A stretch of DNA of 30,290 nucleotides, taken from positions 1-30,290 of the forward strand of contig CACZSV010000062.1 of NCBI GenBank assembly GCA_902783925.1. The letters are read 5' to 3'. Below are positions 1 through 7,569 of the stretch, in pieces (position 1 is the stretch's first letter; every line of letters begins with the position of its first letter). The translations under genes were made by a program, and so were the position numbers. The notes beneath the pieces were generated by a model, which saw nothing but the letters and a program-made list of their open reading frames with translations, made no database searches and had not been told where the DNA came from. This DNA comes from an uncultured Coriobacteriaceae bacterium. GTDB lineage: Bacteria; Actinomycetota; Coriobacteriia; Coriobacteriales; QAMH01.

Positions 1-2487
1 CACCTGCAAGACCATGCGAGCGGAAAAGCCATCGTCACGCAGCCGTCTTGCAACGTGAATCATCGCAAGCTTGATGATATCTGCAGCACTTCCCTGCATA
101 GGATGGTTCATTGCGGTGCGCTCACCAAAATGCCTCAAGTTCACGTTCGTGCTTTTGAGCTCTGGGATATGCCGCTTGCGACCGAACATCGTCATTGCGT
201 ATCCGGTTTCGTGCGCACGTGCAACTACTTCGTCCAAGTATGCGCGTACTCGGGGGTACGCCGCGTAATAGCGATCGATCATTTCCTGCGCCTCCGCCAT
301 GGGAATATGCAGCGATTGGCCAAGCCCAAACGCCTGCTGGCCATACACGATGCCAAAGTTGACCGCCTTTGCCCGGCTGCGCATTTCGGGCGTCACGTCC
401 TCAACGGAAACGCCGAATACGCCTGCTGCCGTATGTGCATGGAAATCTTCGCCACTTGCAAACGCTTGGATAAGACCCTCGTCGCCAGAAAGATGCGCAA
501 GCAGTCTCAGTTCGATTTGAGAATAATCGGCAGAGAGGAACACGCCATTTTCCGGCGCGACAAACGCCTCTCGAATCTGCCTGCCGAGTTCCGTGCGCAC
601 AGGGATGTTCTGGAGATTGGGATCCGATGAAGACAGACGCCCCGTTGCAGTCACCGTCTGGTTGAAACTCGTGTGGATACGCCCATCGCTTTTGTCGATA
701 AGCTGCGGCAGCGCATCAAGATAGGTCGAGCGCAGTTTTGCGAGCTCACGATATTCGATGACCTTTGCCGGCAGTGGGTGGTCAGCGCTGAGTTTTTCGA
801 GCACGGCTGCATTCGTGGACCAGCCATTTTTGTTCTTCTTCGACTTGCGCGTATCGAGCCCGAGCACATCGAACAGGATATGACCGAGCTGCTTGGGAGA
901 ATCGAGGTTGAAGTCCTCCCCCGCCATCTCGATGACTTCATCATGTAGCTGCGTGATGCGACCAGAAATGCTCAGCGAGATTTTGCTAAGAACTTCTGTG
1001 TCGACGCGCACGCCCATTCGCTCCATGTCGAGCAACACGGGCATGAGTGGAAGCTCGATGTCGCAAAACAGCTCCCACGATTCGTCTGCCTTGAGCTTTG
1101 CCGTGAGCGTTTCGACAAGCGCCTCAGCAACAGCCGCTTCGAACTGCCCATCACTCGGTGCCCCATCGCCACTCGGTTTGGGGAGGTCGAGATATTCGAG
1201 CGCAAGCTCGCTTGGCGTATACGATTTGCCTGAGCTGAGCAGATACGCGGCGATACCGCAGTCGAAAATCCGCTCCGGGTCGATAGCGGCGAGCGCATCC
1301 GCGTCCTGCACTCCGATGGGAAAGACCTCGCGCAGCACATGCTTGAGGTCAAGCGCAGTGAGCTTGCCTTCTCGCAGAACCGCTGACACGAGCGGCGCCG
1401 CCTCTTCAAGCGAGCAGACCGCAAGCCCTGCTCCGTCAGAAAAGACAACAGATGGTTCCGACGCAAACAGAGTCTGCTCCGCCGGCTCGTCAAGAGCGAC
1501 CGCCACCGAACGCGCACCCTGTATGGCTGCACGAACAAACGCATCGGCGTCCTTTGCAACGTGATAGCTCAGTTTTACCGCAGGTTGCGCATAGCTTTTT
1601 GCCTGCGCATCATCACCGAGCAGTGCGAGTACCGAGCGGAGATGCCTGTTGAGATGCAGTGCTCCAAAAGCCTCGCTCACCTCTTTCGCATCAAAGCTTG
1701 GGAAGCGCACGTTATCGAGCTCGAGTTCGATAGGCGCATCGCGCCTGATGGTAGCCACGGCACGGCTCACGCGCGCATCCTCTGCATGTTCACGTAAACG
1801 CTCACCCATCTTGCCCTTAACCTGATCTGCGTTTTCAAGCAGGTTATCGAGCGTGCCCCATTCGTTGAGTAGCTTTGCCGCCGTCTTCTCGCCCACGCCG
1901 GCAACGCCAGGAATATTGTCGCTCGAATCACCTTTGAGCCCGAGAAAATCAGGCACGAGCTTAGGGCCGATGCCATAGCGCTCTTTCACTTTTTCGGGCG
2001 TGTAGATGACGACATCGGACATCCCCTTTTTGGTAGTGACAATGCTCGTCGTTGCAGATGCGAGCTGATACGCGTCCTTATCGCCGGTAATCAGATATAC
2101 AACATCGCCGTTTTCCTCGCCACGCGCCGCCATGGTGCCCAATATGTCATCGCCTTCGAAGCCCTCCATGGAAATGCAGGGAATATTCATCGATTCGAGC
2201 AGACTGCGGATAATGGGAAACTGTACCTTGAGCGCCTCGTCCATGGGCGGTCGTTGCGCTTTGTACCGTTCGAGCAGCTTCATGCGCCAATCGGGTCGAT
2301 GCACATCCCATGCGCAGATAATCGCATCGGGATGGAAGTCCTCGATCATCTTCAATAGCATCTGCATGAAGCCGAATACAGCGTTGGTGGGCGTCCCATC
2401 CGGTGCGCTCATCGGAGCTTGAACAGCATGAAACGCGCGATGAAGCAGGGAGTTTCCGTCAATGACAGCAATGGAGCGCTTTGACAT
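1..2487 (-). CDS. polA: DNA polymerase I, 3'-truncated by the window edge
   Basis: Repair and Okazaki-fragment polymerase. The reading frame stays open to base 1, giving 829 residues. An N-terminal 5'-3' exonuclease domain (about 1-290) carries GDKDAYQLAS near residue 134 and the helix-hairpin-helix KGDSSDNIPGVAGVGEKTA near 186. A degenerate 3'-5' exonuclease domain follows, then the palm and fingers with motif A (ADYSQIELR, about 652-660) and the motif B tail NFGIVYGQQAFG. The window cuts the gene just after LQV, where the catalytic HDE of motif C would follow, so only the last 60-70 residues are missing. The start ATG at 2487 has GAGAGG upstream. The exonuclease motifs needed for proofreading (DxE, NxxxD, YxxxD) are not intact: the first reads LDEPA. 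This is also known for several Gram-positive PolA proteins. The gene is divergent from the Vsr gene. Confidence 0.97.
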   Translation of the reverse strand, partial: MSKRSIAVIDGNSLLHRAFHAVQAPMSAPDGTPTNAVFGFMQMLLKMIEDFHPDAIICAWDVHRPDWRMKLLERYKAQRPPMDEALKVQFPIIRSLLESMNIPCISMEGFEGDDILGTMAARGEENGDVVYLITGDKDAYQLASATTSIVTTKKGMSDVVIYTPEKVKERYGIGPKLVPDFLGLKGDSSDNIPGVAGVGEKTAAKLLNEWGTLDNLLENADQVKGKMGERLREHAEDARVSRAVATIRRDAPIELELDNVRFPSFDAKEVSEAFGALHLNRHLRSVLALLGDDAQAKSYAQPAVKLSYHVAKDADAFVRAAIQGARSVAVALDEPAEQTLFASEPSVVFSDGAGLAVCSLEEAAPLVSAVLREGKLTALDLKHVLREVFPIGVQDADALAAIDPERIFDCGIAAYLLSSGKSYTPSELALEYLDLPKPSGDGAPSDGQFEAAVAEALVETLTAKLKADESWELFCDIELPLMPVLLDMERMGVRVDTEVLSKISLSISGRITQLHDEVIEMAGEDFNLDSPKQLGHILFDVLGLDTRKSKKNKNGWSTNAAVLEKLSADHPLPAKVIEYRELAKLRSTYLDALPQLIDKSDGRIHTSFNQTVTATGRLSSSDPNLQNIPVRTELGRQIREAFVAPENGVFLSADYSQIELRLLAHLSGDEGLIQAFASGEDFHAHTAAGVFGVSVEDVTPEMRSRAKAVNFGIVYGQQAFGLGQSLHIPMAEAQEMIDRYYAAYPRVRAYLDEVVARAHETGYAMTMFGRKRHIPELKSTNVNLRHFGERTAMNHPMQGSAADIIKLAMIHVARRLRDDGFSARMVLQV

Positions 2488-2513
2488 AGATAAACCTCTC
2501 AAAAGATGAAATG

Positions 2514-2537
2514 CACGTGGAGCTATGGTACCACGTG
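2514..2537. repeat. Inverted repeat between polA and vsr
   Basis: CACGTGG at 2514-2520 is mirrored by CCACGTG at 2531-2537 with a 10-base spacer. It lies in the 76-bp gap between the divergent polA and vsr starts, where a regulator could bind, but no known regulator recognises it as far as I can tell. Confidence 0.4.
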
Positions 2538-2550
2538 TGCTATCAAGCGC

Positions 2551-2556
2551 TATCAT
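2551..2556 (+). promoter_or_regulatory. Candidate -10 box for leaderless vsr
   Basis: TATCAT ends 7 bases before the vsr ATG at 2564, so transcription would begin at or next to the start codon. There is no convincing Shine-Dalgarno sequence and no good -35 hexamer. Confidence 0.4.
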
Positions 2557-2563
2557 AGAGCAC

Positions 2564-2986
2564 ATGGTGAGCGATGCCGTGCATAACTCGATGGTTGCGA
2601 ACAAGCGGGTCAATACGAAACCCGAACTCGTCGTGCGTCATATGCTGCGCGAAATTGGCTGGCGCGGATACCGATGCGATTGGAAGAAATGCGCCGGGCA
2701 TCCCGACATCGCCTTTCCGGGGCGCAAAATCGCAATCTTTGTCCATGGATGTTTCTGGCACCATCACGAGGGATGTAAGTACGCGACCACGCCCAAAAGC
2801 AATGCCGAATACTGGCAACAGAAATTCGAACGCAACCGCGCTCGTGACGAGCGCGTGAGCAAGCAGCTCGAAGACGAGGGCTGGCACGTCGTCATCATCT
2901 GGGAATGCGAGCTCAAGAAGGACAAAATCGAGCAAACGCGCGAGCGCCTCATCGACGAAATTTCGTACGCATTCGTTCAGATCTGA
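2564..2986 (+). CDS. vsr: Very short patch repair endonuclease (Vsr family)
   Basis: A strand-specific nicking endonuclease that in known cases repairs T:G mismatches left by deamination of 5-methylcytosine. The 140-residue protein fits the family length. It has NTKPELVVR near the N-terminus, the GHPD motif holding the catalytic Asp, FVHGCFWHHHEGC with catalytic His and zinc-binding Cys/His residues, the spaced ERNRARD segment, and the WEC motif with the last zinc Cys. An upstream in-frame ATG at 2525 exists, but the Vsr homology begins near the ATG at 2564, which also sits 7 bases after a -10-like TATCAT. Vsr genes usually sit beside a cytosine-5 methyltransferase; none is visible here, so this copy is orphan within the window. 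Base composition resembles the neighbouring genes. Confidence 0.93.
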   Translation: MVSDAVHNSMVANKRVNTKPELVVRHMLREIGWRGYRCDWKKCAGHPDIAFPGRKIAIFVHGCFWHHHEGCKYATTPKSNAEYWQQKFERNRARDERVSKQLEDEGWHVVIIWECELKKDKIEQTRERLIDEISYAFVQI

Positions 2987-3007
2987 TCTTTTTGAAAACA
3001 AAAATGG

Positions 3008-3139
3008 TCGCCGAGACGGACGCGGGCGGGTTCGGGCGGGTTCGGGCGGGCTAAAGCCCGCCCCTACGAGCCCGCCCCTACGAGCCCGCCCCTACTCCTT
3101 GGCAAGCCGGAATTGATCGCCGAGACGGATGCGGGCGGG
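3008..3139. repeat. GC-rich composite repeat with G-quadruplex motif
   Basis: It lies between the convergent vsr and larE genes. A 23-bp sequence starting TCGCCGAGACGG occurs at 3008-3030 and again at 3117-3139 with one mismatch. Between the copies are six GGG runs at 3024-3050 with loops of 1 and 3 bases, a perfect hairpin GGGCGGGC-TAAA-GCCCGCCC at about 3044-3063, and three tandem 14-bp units (GCCCGCCCCTACGA) at 3056-3097. The layout resembles dispersed REP-like palindromic repeats. It could also act as a bidirectional terminator for the two genes. Confidence 0.75.
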
Positions 3140-3145
3140 CAGCCC

Positions 3146-3955
3146 CTAGAGCGTTTCGTTCATGCTGCCCGTTCGATAGCCAATAAGGTCAACGGAAACA
3201 TACGCAAAGCCTACCTCGCGCAAGGTCTCGGCAATGCGCTCCCTGCGCTCGTCGCTCACGAGTCGGGCGACGTCTTGTGCGAGCACTTCGATGCGCGCTA
3301 CATCGTCATGCACGCGCACGCGCACCTGCGCAAAGCCTTCGTCCATAAGCGCTTGTTCGGCGCGGTCGACCATCTCGAGATGCTCTTCATCAATTTGATC
3401 GCCATATACAAAACGCGATGCGAGGCATGCGCAAGATGGCTTGTCCCAGGTGGAAAGACCAAGCTCGCGCGATATCTCTCGAATGTCGGCCTTGGTAAAC
3501 CCGCACTCGCGAAGCGGGCTTTGCACATCCATCTCAGCCAGCGCCTGCATGCCGGGACGGTAATCTCCCTCGTCATCGAGATTCGTCCCATCGACAACCA
3601 CTGCATCATGCTTTTGCGCGATATCGAGTATGTTCGAAAATAGAACACGCTTGCACAGGTAGCATCTGTTGGGGGGATTATCGGTGAATCCCTCGATCGC
3701 AAGCACATCCACGGCGCAGCCAAATTGCTCGACGCCAAAATCCTTGCACAGCGCCGCCGCTTCTTCAGCTTCGCGTGCGGGAAATATCGGCGCGGCAGCC
3801 GTCACGGCAAACGCGTTTTTCCCAAGCGTCTCTACAGAAGAATGAAGCAAAAAAGTAGAATCGACTCCGCTTGAGAAGGCAACAGCGACCTTGCCATAAC
3901 TTTTCAATAGTTGCTTGAGCTTCTCGTACTTGCCTTGCAGTGACTCCGAAACCAT
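3146..3955 (-). CDS. larE: LarE-family ATP-dependent sacrificial sulfur transferase
   Basis: LarE adenylates a carboxylate and donates sulfur to build the nickel-pincer nucleotide cofactor of lactate racemase and related enzymes. The 269-residue protein has the PP-loop SSGVDS (residues 28-33), PPNRCYLCKRVLF (94-106), DGTNLDDEGDYRPGMQA (122-138), SPLRECGFTK (146-155) and DKPSCACLASRF (171-182). Cys175 aligns from memory with the sacrificial cysteine of the Lactobacillus enzyme (C176), and Cys177 gives a CxC pair as in variants that use extra cysteines. The ATG at 3955 is chosen because AGGGG sits 8 bases upstream; GTG at 3964 and TTG at 3961 are in frame but less well placed. It follows the GlnR-like gene by about 20 bases and is probably co-transcribed with glnA. 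No larA or larB is present in the window. Confidence 0.88.
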   Translation of the reverse strand: MVSESLQGKYEKLKQLLKSYGKVAVAFSSGVDSTFLLHSSVETLGKNAFAVTAAAPIFPAREAEEAAALCKDFGVEQFGCAVDVLAIEGFTDNPPNRCYLCKRVLFSNILDIAQKHDAVVVDGTNLDDEGDYRPGMQALAEMDVQSPLRECGFTKADIREISRELGLSTWDKPSCACLASRFVYGDQIDEEHLEMVDRAEQALMDEGFAQVRVRVHDDVARIEVLAQDVARLVSDERRERIAETLREVGFAYVSVDLIGYRTGSMNETL

Positions 3956-3976
3956 GTGCAACACCCCTTCCAGGCG

Positions 3977-4651
3977 CTACTCCCACATGTAGCCAACACC
4001 TCGAACGGTACGCAGGTGGGTAGCGAGCTCGTTTCCAAGCTTCGAGCGGACACGTCGAACATGAACATCGACCGTGCGTGAACCGCCGTAGTACTCAAAG
4101 CCCCACACGCGCGAGAGCAGCGTATCGCGCGAGTACGCATGCCCGGGATGCGTTACGAGAAACGCCAACAGCGCATATTCGAGATAGGTGAAGTCGACGG
4201 GGGCGCCCTCGACGAGCACCTGATACGTCGACAGGTTGATGGCCATCGAATCGACTGTGATAAAGTCGGCGCTCGAGCTCTCTTCTGCGGGCCACAGCAG
4301 ATGCCGAATTCGTATCACGACCTCCGCATCGGGCGAGGTGGGCAACACGAAATCCACGGGAATACGTGTTGGCAACCGCAGTGTTTTGAGCCCCTCGTGC
4401 TCGACAATCAAAAGAAGAGCGGCGCCATCCTCATTGCGAAGCATTTGCTCGAGTTCGACGATTGCCCCAGATCGGATATTCGCCGTCGCGCATATGACAA
4501 GGTCGGCTTCGGGGAGCATTTCCGCCAGACGCGAAGGCTGGGCAACCTGAAAATCCGCATCAAGCTCCGCGACAAGGCGAGCAAAGCGCCTGTGCGTCTG
4601 CATCCCTTCTTGTATGTAGAGAACGTTTTTTCGATGCACGTCGAATTCCAA
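3977..4651 (-). CDS. GlnR-like orphan OmpR-family transcriptional regulator
   Basis: A 224-residue two-domain protein. The N-terminal half resembles an atypical receiver domain without the usual acidic pocket and phospho-Asp context. The C-terminal half is an OmpR/PhoB winged helix with DFTYLEYALLAFL, WGFEYYGGSRTVDVHVRRVR and TVRGVGYMWE. The stretch around WGFEYYGG closely matches Streptomyces GlnR (WGYDYFGG), the global nitrogen regulator, and the receiver similarity also follows GlnR. The gene begins 8 bases after the glnA stop with a TTG codon at 4651 and has no clear Shine-Dalgarno, suggesting translational coupling to glnA; an internal ATG (residue 17) has AGAAGGG before it but would remove the first beta strand. 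The linkage to glnA supports a nitrogen role, although the regulon here is inferred. Confidence 0.82.
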   Translation of the reverse strand: MEFDVHRKNVLYIQEGMQTHRRFARLVAELDADFQVAQPSRLAEMLPEADLVICATANIRSGAIVELEQMLRNEDGAALLLIVEHEGLKTLRLPTRIPVDFVLPTSPDAEVVIRIRHLLWPAEESSSADFITVDSMAINLSTYQVLVEGAPVDFTYLEYALLAFLVTHPGHAYSRDTLLSRVWGFEYYGGSRTVDVHVRRVRSKLGNELATHLRTVRGVGYMWE

Positions 4652-4659
4652 ATGCTCTA

Positions 4660-6045
4660 TTACAGAATCGGGTAGTTACGTTCGATTTCCCACTGCGTGA
4701 CTTGCTCGCGATAGCTGCGCCATTCTTCTTTCTTGTTCTCGACGATGAACTGATGCATTTCCGGTCCAAGCACCTCGCGCATCAGATCCGATTGCTCGAA
4801 CAGCTCGATCGCCTCGTTCAAATCGCCTGGCAACGCCTTGTAGCCCGCTTGCACGATTTCTTCTTCGCTCTTCGAGAAAAGGTCTTCGCATGTGGGCGCC
4901 TCAAGCTCGATCCCATCCTCGATCCCACGCAAACCTGCACCCAGCAAGACGGAAAAGACGAGGTACGGGTTACACGCGGGGTCGGGGCTACGATACTCAA
5001 AACGCGTTGCGCTCGCTTTGCCCGGCTTGTACAACGGCACGCGCACAAGTGCGTTACGGTCTCTATTTGCCCAAGTCACATACACTGGGGCTTCAAAACC
5101 CGGGACCAAGCGCTTGTACGAGTTCACGTACTGATTCGTGATGAGAGTCATCTCAGGCGCATATTTGAGAAGCCCCGCGATGTAGTGCTTCGCAGTTGCC
5201 GAAAGCCCAAACCCGAGTGGATCATCGTTATCGAAGAAAACGTTTTCGTCTCCCTTGAAAAGCGACTGATGCACATGCATGCCGCTTCCGTTTATGCCGG
5301 CAATGGGCTTAGGCATAAAGCTTGCATGGACGCCGTGCTTAAGCGCGATCTCTTTAACGACGAGCCTGTAGGTCATCACGGCATCGGCCATCGACAGCGC
5401 ATCGCTAAAGCGCAAGTCGATCTCTTGCTGAGAAGGCGCGACCTCGTGATGCGAATACTCGACGGGAATGCCCATTTGCTCGAGCGTCAGAATCGTATCG
5501 CGGCGAAGATCGGATGCTGTATCGTCTGCGGTCAAGTCGAAATACGAAGCGTAATCTATGGGCTCGGGGGTTTGCGCGTTCTTGAAGTAGAAATACTCGA
5601 CTTCGGGACCGACGTTCATGGTGTAACCGAGCTTGGATGCCTTCGTGAGCATGCGACGCAGCACATAGCGCGGATCTCCGTCGAACGGCTTTCCCTCAGG
5701 CGTGTAGATATTGCAGAACATACGCGCAACGCCATCATCTTTGGGCCGCCACGGCAGCACCTGAAACGTACTCGCATCTGGATAGGCAATCATGTCCGAT
5801 TCCACTGAACGGGCAAAGCCCTCGATGGAGCTCCCATCAAAGCCCATCCCCTCTTCAAAAGCGACCTCGAGCTCGCTTGGGGTGATGGCAAAAGACTTCA
5901 TTTGTCCGAGCACATCCGTAAACCACATGCGAATGAAGTGGATGTGGCGTTCCTTGACCATCTTGAGAACGTAGTCTCTATTGGCAGCGCTTGCGCCTGT
6001 GCCGATGACATACGAATCATCGAAACGCGTAGGCATCGCGTCCAT
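4660..6045 (-). CDS. glnA: Type I glutamine synthetase
   Basis: It condenses glutamate and ammonia with ATP to glutamine in the cytosol. The 461-residue protein carries the family signatures: FTDVLGQMKSF, GFDGSSIEGFARSVESDM (Asp50-like loop), NVGPEVEYF, HHEVAPSQQEIDLRF, GINGSGMHVHQSLF, and RNRNA-type catalytic segments around NRDRNALVRVP and RFEYRSPDPACNPYL. The length and the absence of a recognisable adenylylation-site tyrosine near the region after EDLF fit the GSI-alpha type, and the Arg in GFARSVESDM corresponds to the feedback-inhibition arginine of Bacillus. The start ATG at 6045 has AGGAG 6 bases upstream. A second in-frame ATG lies three codons in. It heads the glnA-glnR-like-larE cluster. 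Confidence 0.97.
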   Translation of the reverse strand: MDAMPTRFDDSYVIGTGASAANRDYVLKMVKERHIHFIRMWFTDVLGQMKSFAITPSELEVAFEEGMGFDGSSIEGFARSVESDMIAYPDASTFQVLPWRPKDDGVARMFCNIYTPEGKPFDGDPRYVLRRMLTKASKLGYTMNVGPEVEYFYFKNAQTPEPIDYASYFDLTADDTASDLRRDTILTLEQMGIPVEYSHHEVAPSQQEIDLRFSDALSMADAVMTYRLVVKEIALKHGVHASFMPKPIAGINGSGMHVHQSLFKGDENVFFDNDDPLGFGLSATAKHYIAGLLKYAPEMTLITNQYVNSYKRLVPGFEAPVYVTWANRDRNALVRVPLYKPGKASATRFEYRSPDPACNPYLVFSVLLGAGLRGIEDGIELEAPTCEDLFSKSEEEIVQAGYKALPGDLNEAIELFEQSDLMREVLGPEMHQFIVENKKEEWRSYREQVTQWEIERNYPIL

Positions 6046-6085
6046 CGCCGTCTCCTATCTGTACAACAGTAAAAAGATTCCGCTA

Positions 6086-6113
6086 AAGGTACCACAGCAA
6101 AGGACAGGCGCAA
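6086..6113 (-). promoter_or_regulatory. Candidate glnA promoter
   Basis: On the minus strand TTGCGC (6113-6108), a 16-base spacer and TACCTT (6091-6086), preceded by TG one base upstream, form an extended -10 promoter. It would start transcription near 6079 and give a leader of about 33 bases containing the AGGAG site. Confidence 0.4.
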
Positions 6114-6216
6114 AATCTAGACGTTCGTATTTGCTCCTATGCATCTTGAAGCGCCTTGCATTCGCGAATCAAGAGCGGGACACAGGCGCAATCGTCCTTT
6201 CCCATGCACGCATTAA

Positions 6217-6229
6217 TTCAATGATTGAA
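6217..6229. other. 13-bp palindrome in the glnA / 4Fe-4S divergent region
   Basis: TTCAAT-G-ATTGAA is a perfect palindrome in the 280-bp gap between the divergent starts. It is a possible operator. It does not match the Streptomyces GlnR site as I remember it. I see no gene in the rest of the gap. Confidence 0.3.
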
Positions 6230-6312
6230 ATGAAAAGAGAAAACATGGAGCCAAAATCCGTCAAGCATTTGTCACGATTCAGCTCGTGCACTACGCACAT
6301 GCGCGTAAACGC

Positions 6313-6318
6313 TATACT
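6313..6318 (+). promoter_or_regulatory. Candidate -10 box for a leaderless transcript
   Basis: TATACT ends 7 bases before the ATG at 6326. No Shine-Dalgarno is present, so the mRNA may begin at the start codon. Confidence 0.45.
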
Positions 6319-6325
6319 TTTTCGC

Positions 6326-7471
6326 ATGAGCAAGATCGACACTATAGAAAGCATCTCGAACAAGCTTGCGGAAACCACCATTACCGTTGTGCCCAAGCGT
6401 TGCAGCTATATTCGCAATTGGCATTCGACCTGCAGGTACTGCCTTTCCGTCTGCCAACATGACGCCATCGAGCGCTCGTTGGGCAGACTCAAAATCAACT
6501 CGGAAAAATGCACGGGCTGTGGAGCCTGCGTTGCCGCTTGTCCCACCTCGGCAATGCTCACGAGTGCACCCAACCAAAACGAAATTGTTCGCCAAGCCAA
6601 GGAGTCCGCGCGTCGCAACGCCGGAAGCGCGGCGTTTATTTGCGAGAAACAGGCGCTTGAACAGCATGTCGATACGGAACGCGTCGTCGTGCTCCCCTGC
6701 CTGAATTATCTCGATGAATACCTCATCAGCGGCCTTTTCGCACTCAAATTCAAGCGCGTCGTTCTCTTTTCCTGCGGCTGCGACGACTGCGAGATGGACT
6801 GCAGCGAGCCGTATCTCGACCAGATGATTCAGAGCACTCATCATCTGCTCGAGCAGTGGAACGTTTCTGGGACATTCGCGACACTCGATGCCGTTGTGCC
6901 GGCGCTCGTGCTGGCCGATTCTAAGAAGCGCCGTGCCAGCATTCAATCTGACAGACGCGAGGCTTTTAAACAGGGAGGAGCGTCTGCCTTAGAGTTTGCC
7001 TGGCAGTCTGTCAGCGATGCGATCGGCTCATTCACGGGCGAAGAACCCAGAAAAGACGGAGACAAGCAAATCATCGTACGGGCCGAAGAGCGCTTTGATG
7101 CCAAGAGCTATCGCAGCGTGCGCATGCTCGCCATGCTCGATCACATCGGGACACGCCCACGTGGCGCAACCGTCGAAAGCCGCATGTGGGCATCGGTTAA
7201 TATCGACCCCAATAGATGCAGATACTGCGGTGCATGCGCGCTGATGTGCGTCACGCAGGCACTCAAGTACGAGAAGAACGCGGATGGTTTGGCGACGCTC
7301 ACGTTCCAGCCGTCGCTCTGCATCAATTGCAGGCTCTGCAAGGATTCGTGCCTGACGCACTCCATGATTTACACCAATAAAATTCCGGCAAATGACCTTG
7401 ACGGCGAAGTCCTGATAGACCTGTACCGCGACCACGAACTGCCCAAGTCTTCAGCGGGGTTCATTCAGTAG
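6326..7471 (+). CDS. Multi-cluster 4Fe-4S ferredoxin-like protein
   Basis: A soluble protein of 381 residues. The N-terminal part has C26 and CRYCLSVC (C36, C39, C43), then a full CxxCxxCxxxCP ferredoxin motif (C62, C65, C68, C72). The C-terminal part has two full CxxCxxCxxxC motifs (C298-C308 and C332-C342) in which the residue after the last Cys is not Pro. The middle contains a Cys-rich SCGCDDCEMDC segment that could bind another metal centre. It is likely an electron carrier or an assembly partner of a redox enzyme. The redox partner is not in the window, and the glnA cluster is divergent. Upstream in-frame codons reach 5981 but would overlap glnA on the other strand. The ATG at 6326 is preferred because of the TATACT box just before it. 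Precise role unknown. Confidence 0.82.
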   Translation: MSKIDTIESISNKLAETTITVVPKRCSYIRNWHSTCRYCLSVCQHDAIERSLGRLKINSEKCTGCGACVAACPTSAMLTSAPNQNEIVRQAKESARRNAGSAAFICEKQALEQHVDTERVVVLPCLNYLDEYLISGLFALKFKRVVLFSCGCDDCEMDCSEPYLDQMIQSTHHLLEQWNVSGTFATLDAVVPALVLADSKKRRASIQSDRREAFKQGGASALEFAWQSVSDAIGSFTGEEPRKDGDKQIIVRAEERFDAKSYRSVRMLAMLDHIGTRPRGATVESRMWASVNIDPNRCRYCGACALMCVTQALKYEKNADGLATLTFQPSLCINCRLCKDSCLTHSMIYTNKIPANDLDGEVLIDLYRDHELPKSSAGFIQ

Positions 7472-7520
7472 TCTGCGCCGCGAAAACGCACCGAGTACAG
7501 GAGCAGCGCAAAAAGCCCCT

Positions 7521-7561
7521 GCGTGCACTGCCTCCTGGCGGGAATCCGCCTACGTGCACGC
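7521..7561. terminator. Bidirectional hairpin terminator
   Basis: The outer arms GCGTGCAC (7521-7528) and GTGCACGC (7554-7561) enclose an inner hairpin GGCGG-GAAT-CCGCC (7537-7550). A TTTT run follows on plus and GGGGCTTTTTG on minus. It separates two convergent genes. Confidence 0.65.
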
Positions 7562-7569
7562 TGGTCCTT

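Noticed and set aside
4702..5808. 368-codon plus-strand frame opposite glnA
   Set aside because: It is an antisense shadow of a clear glutamine synthetase.
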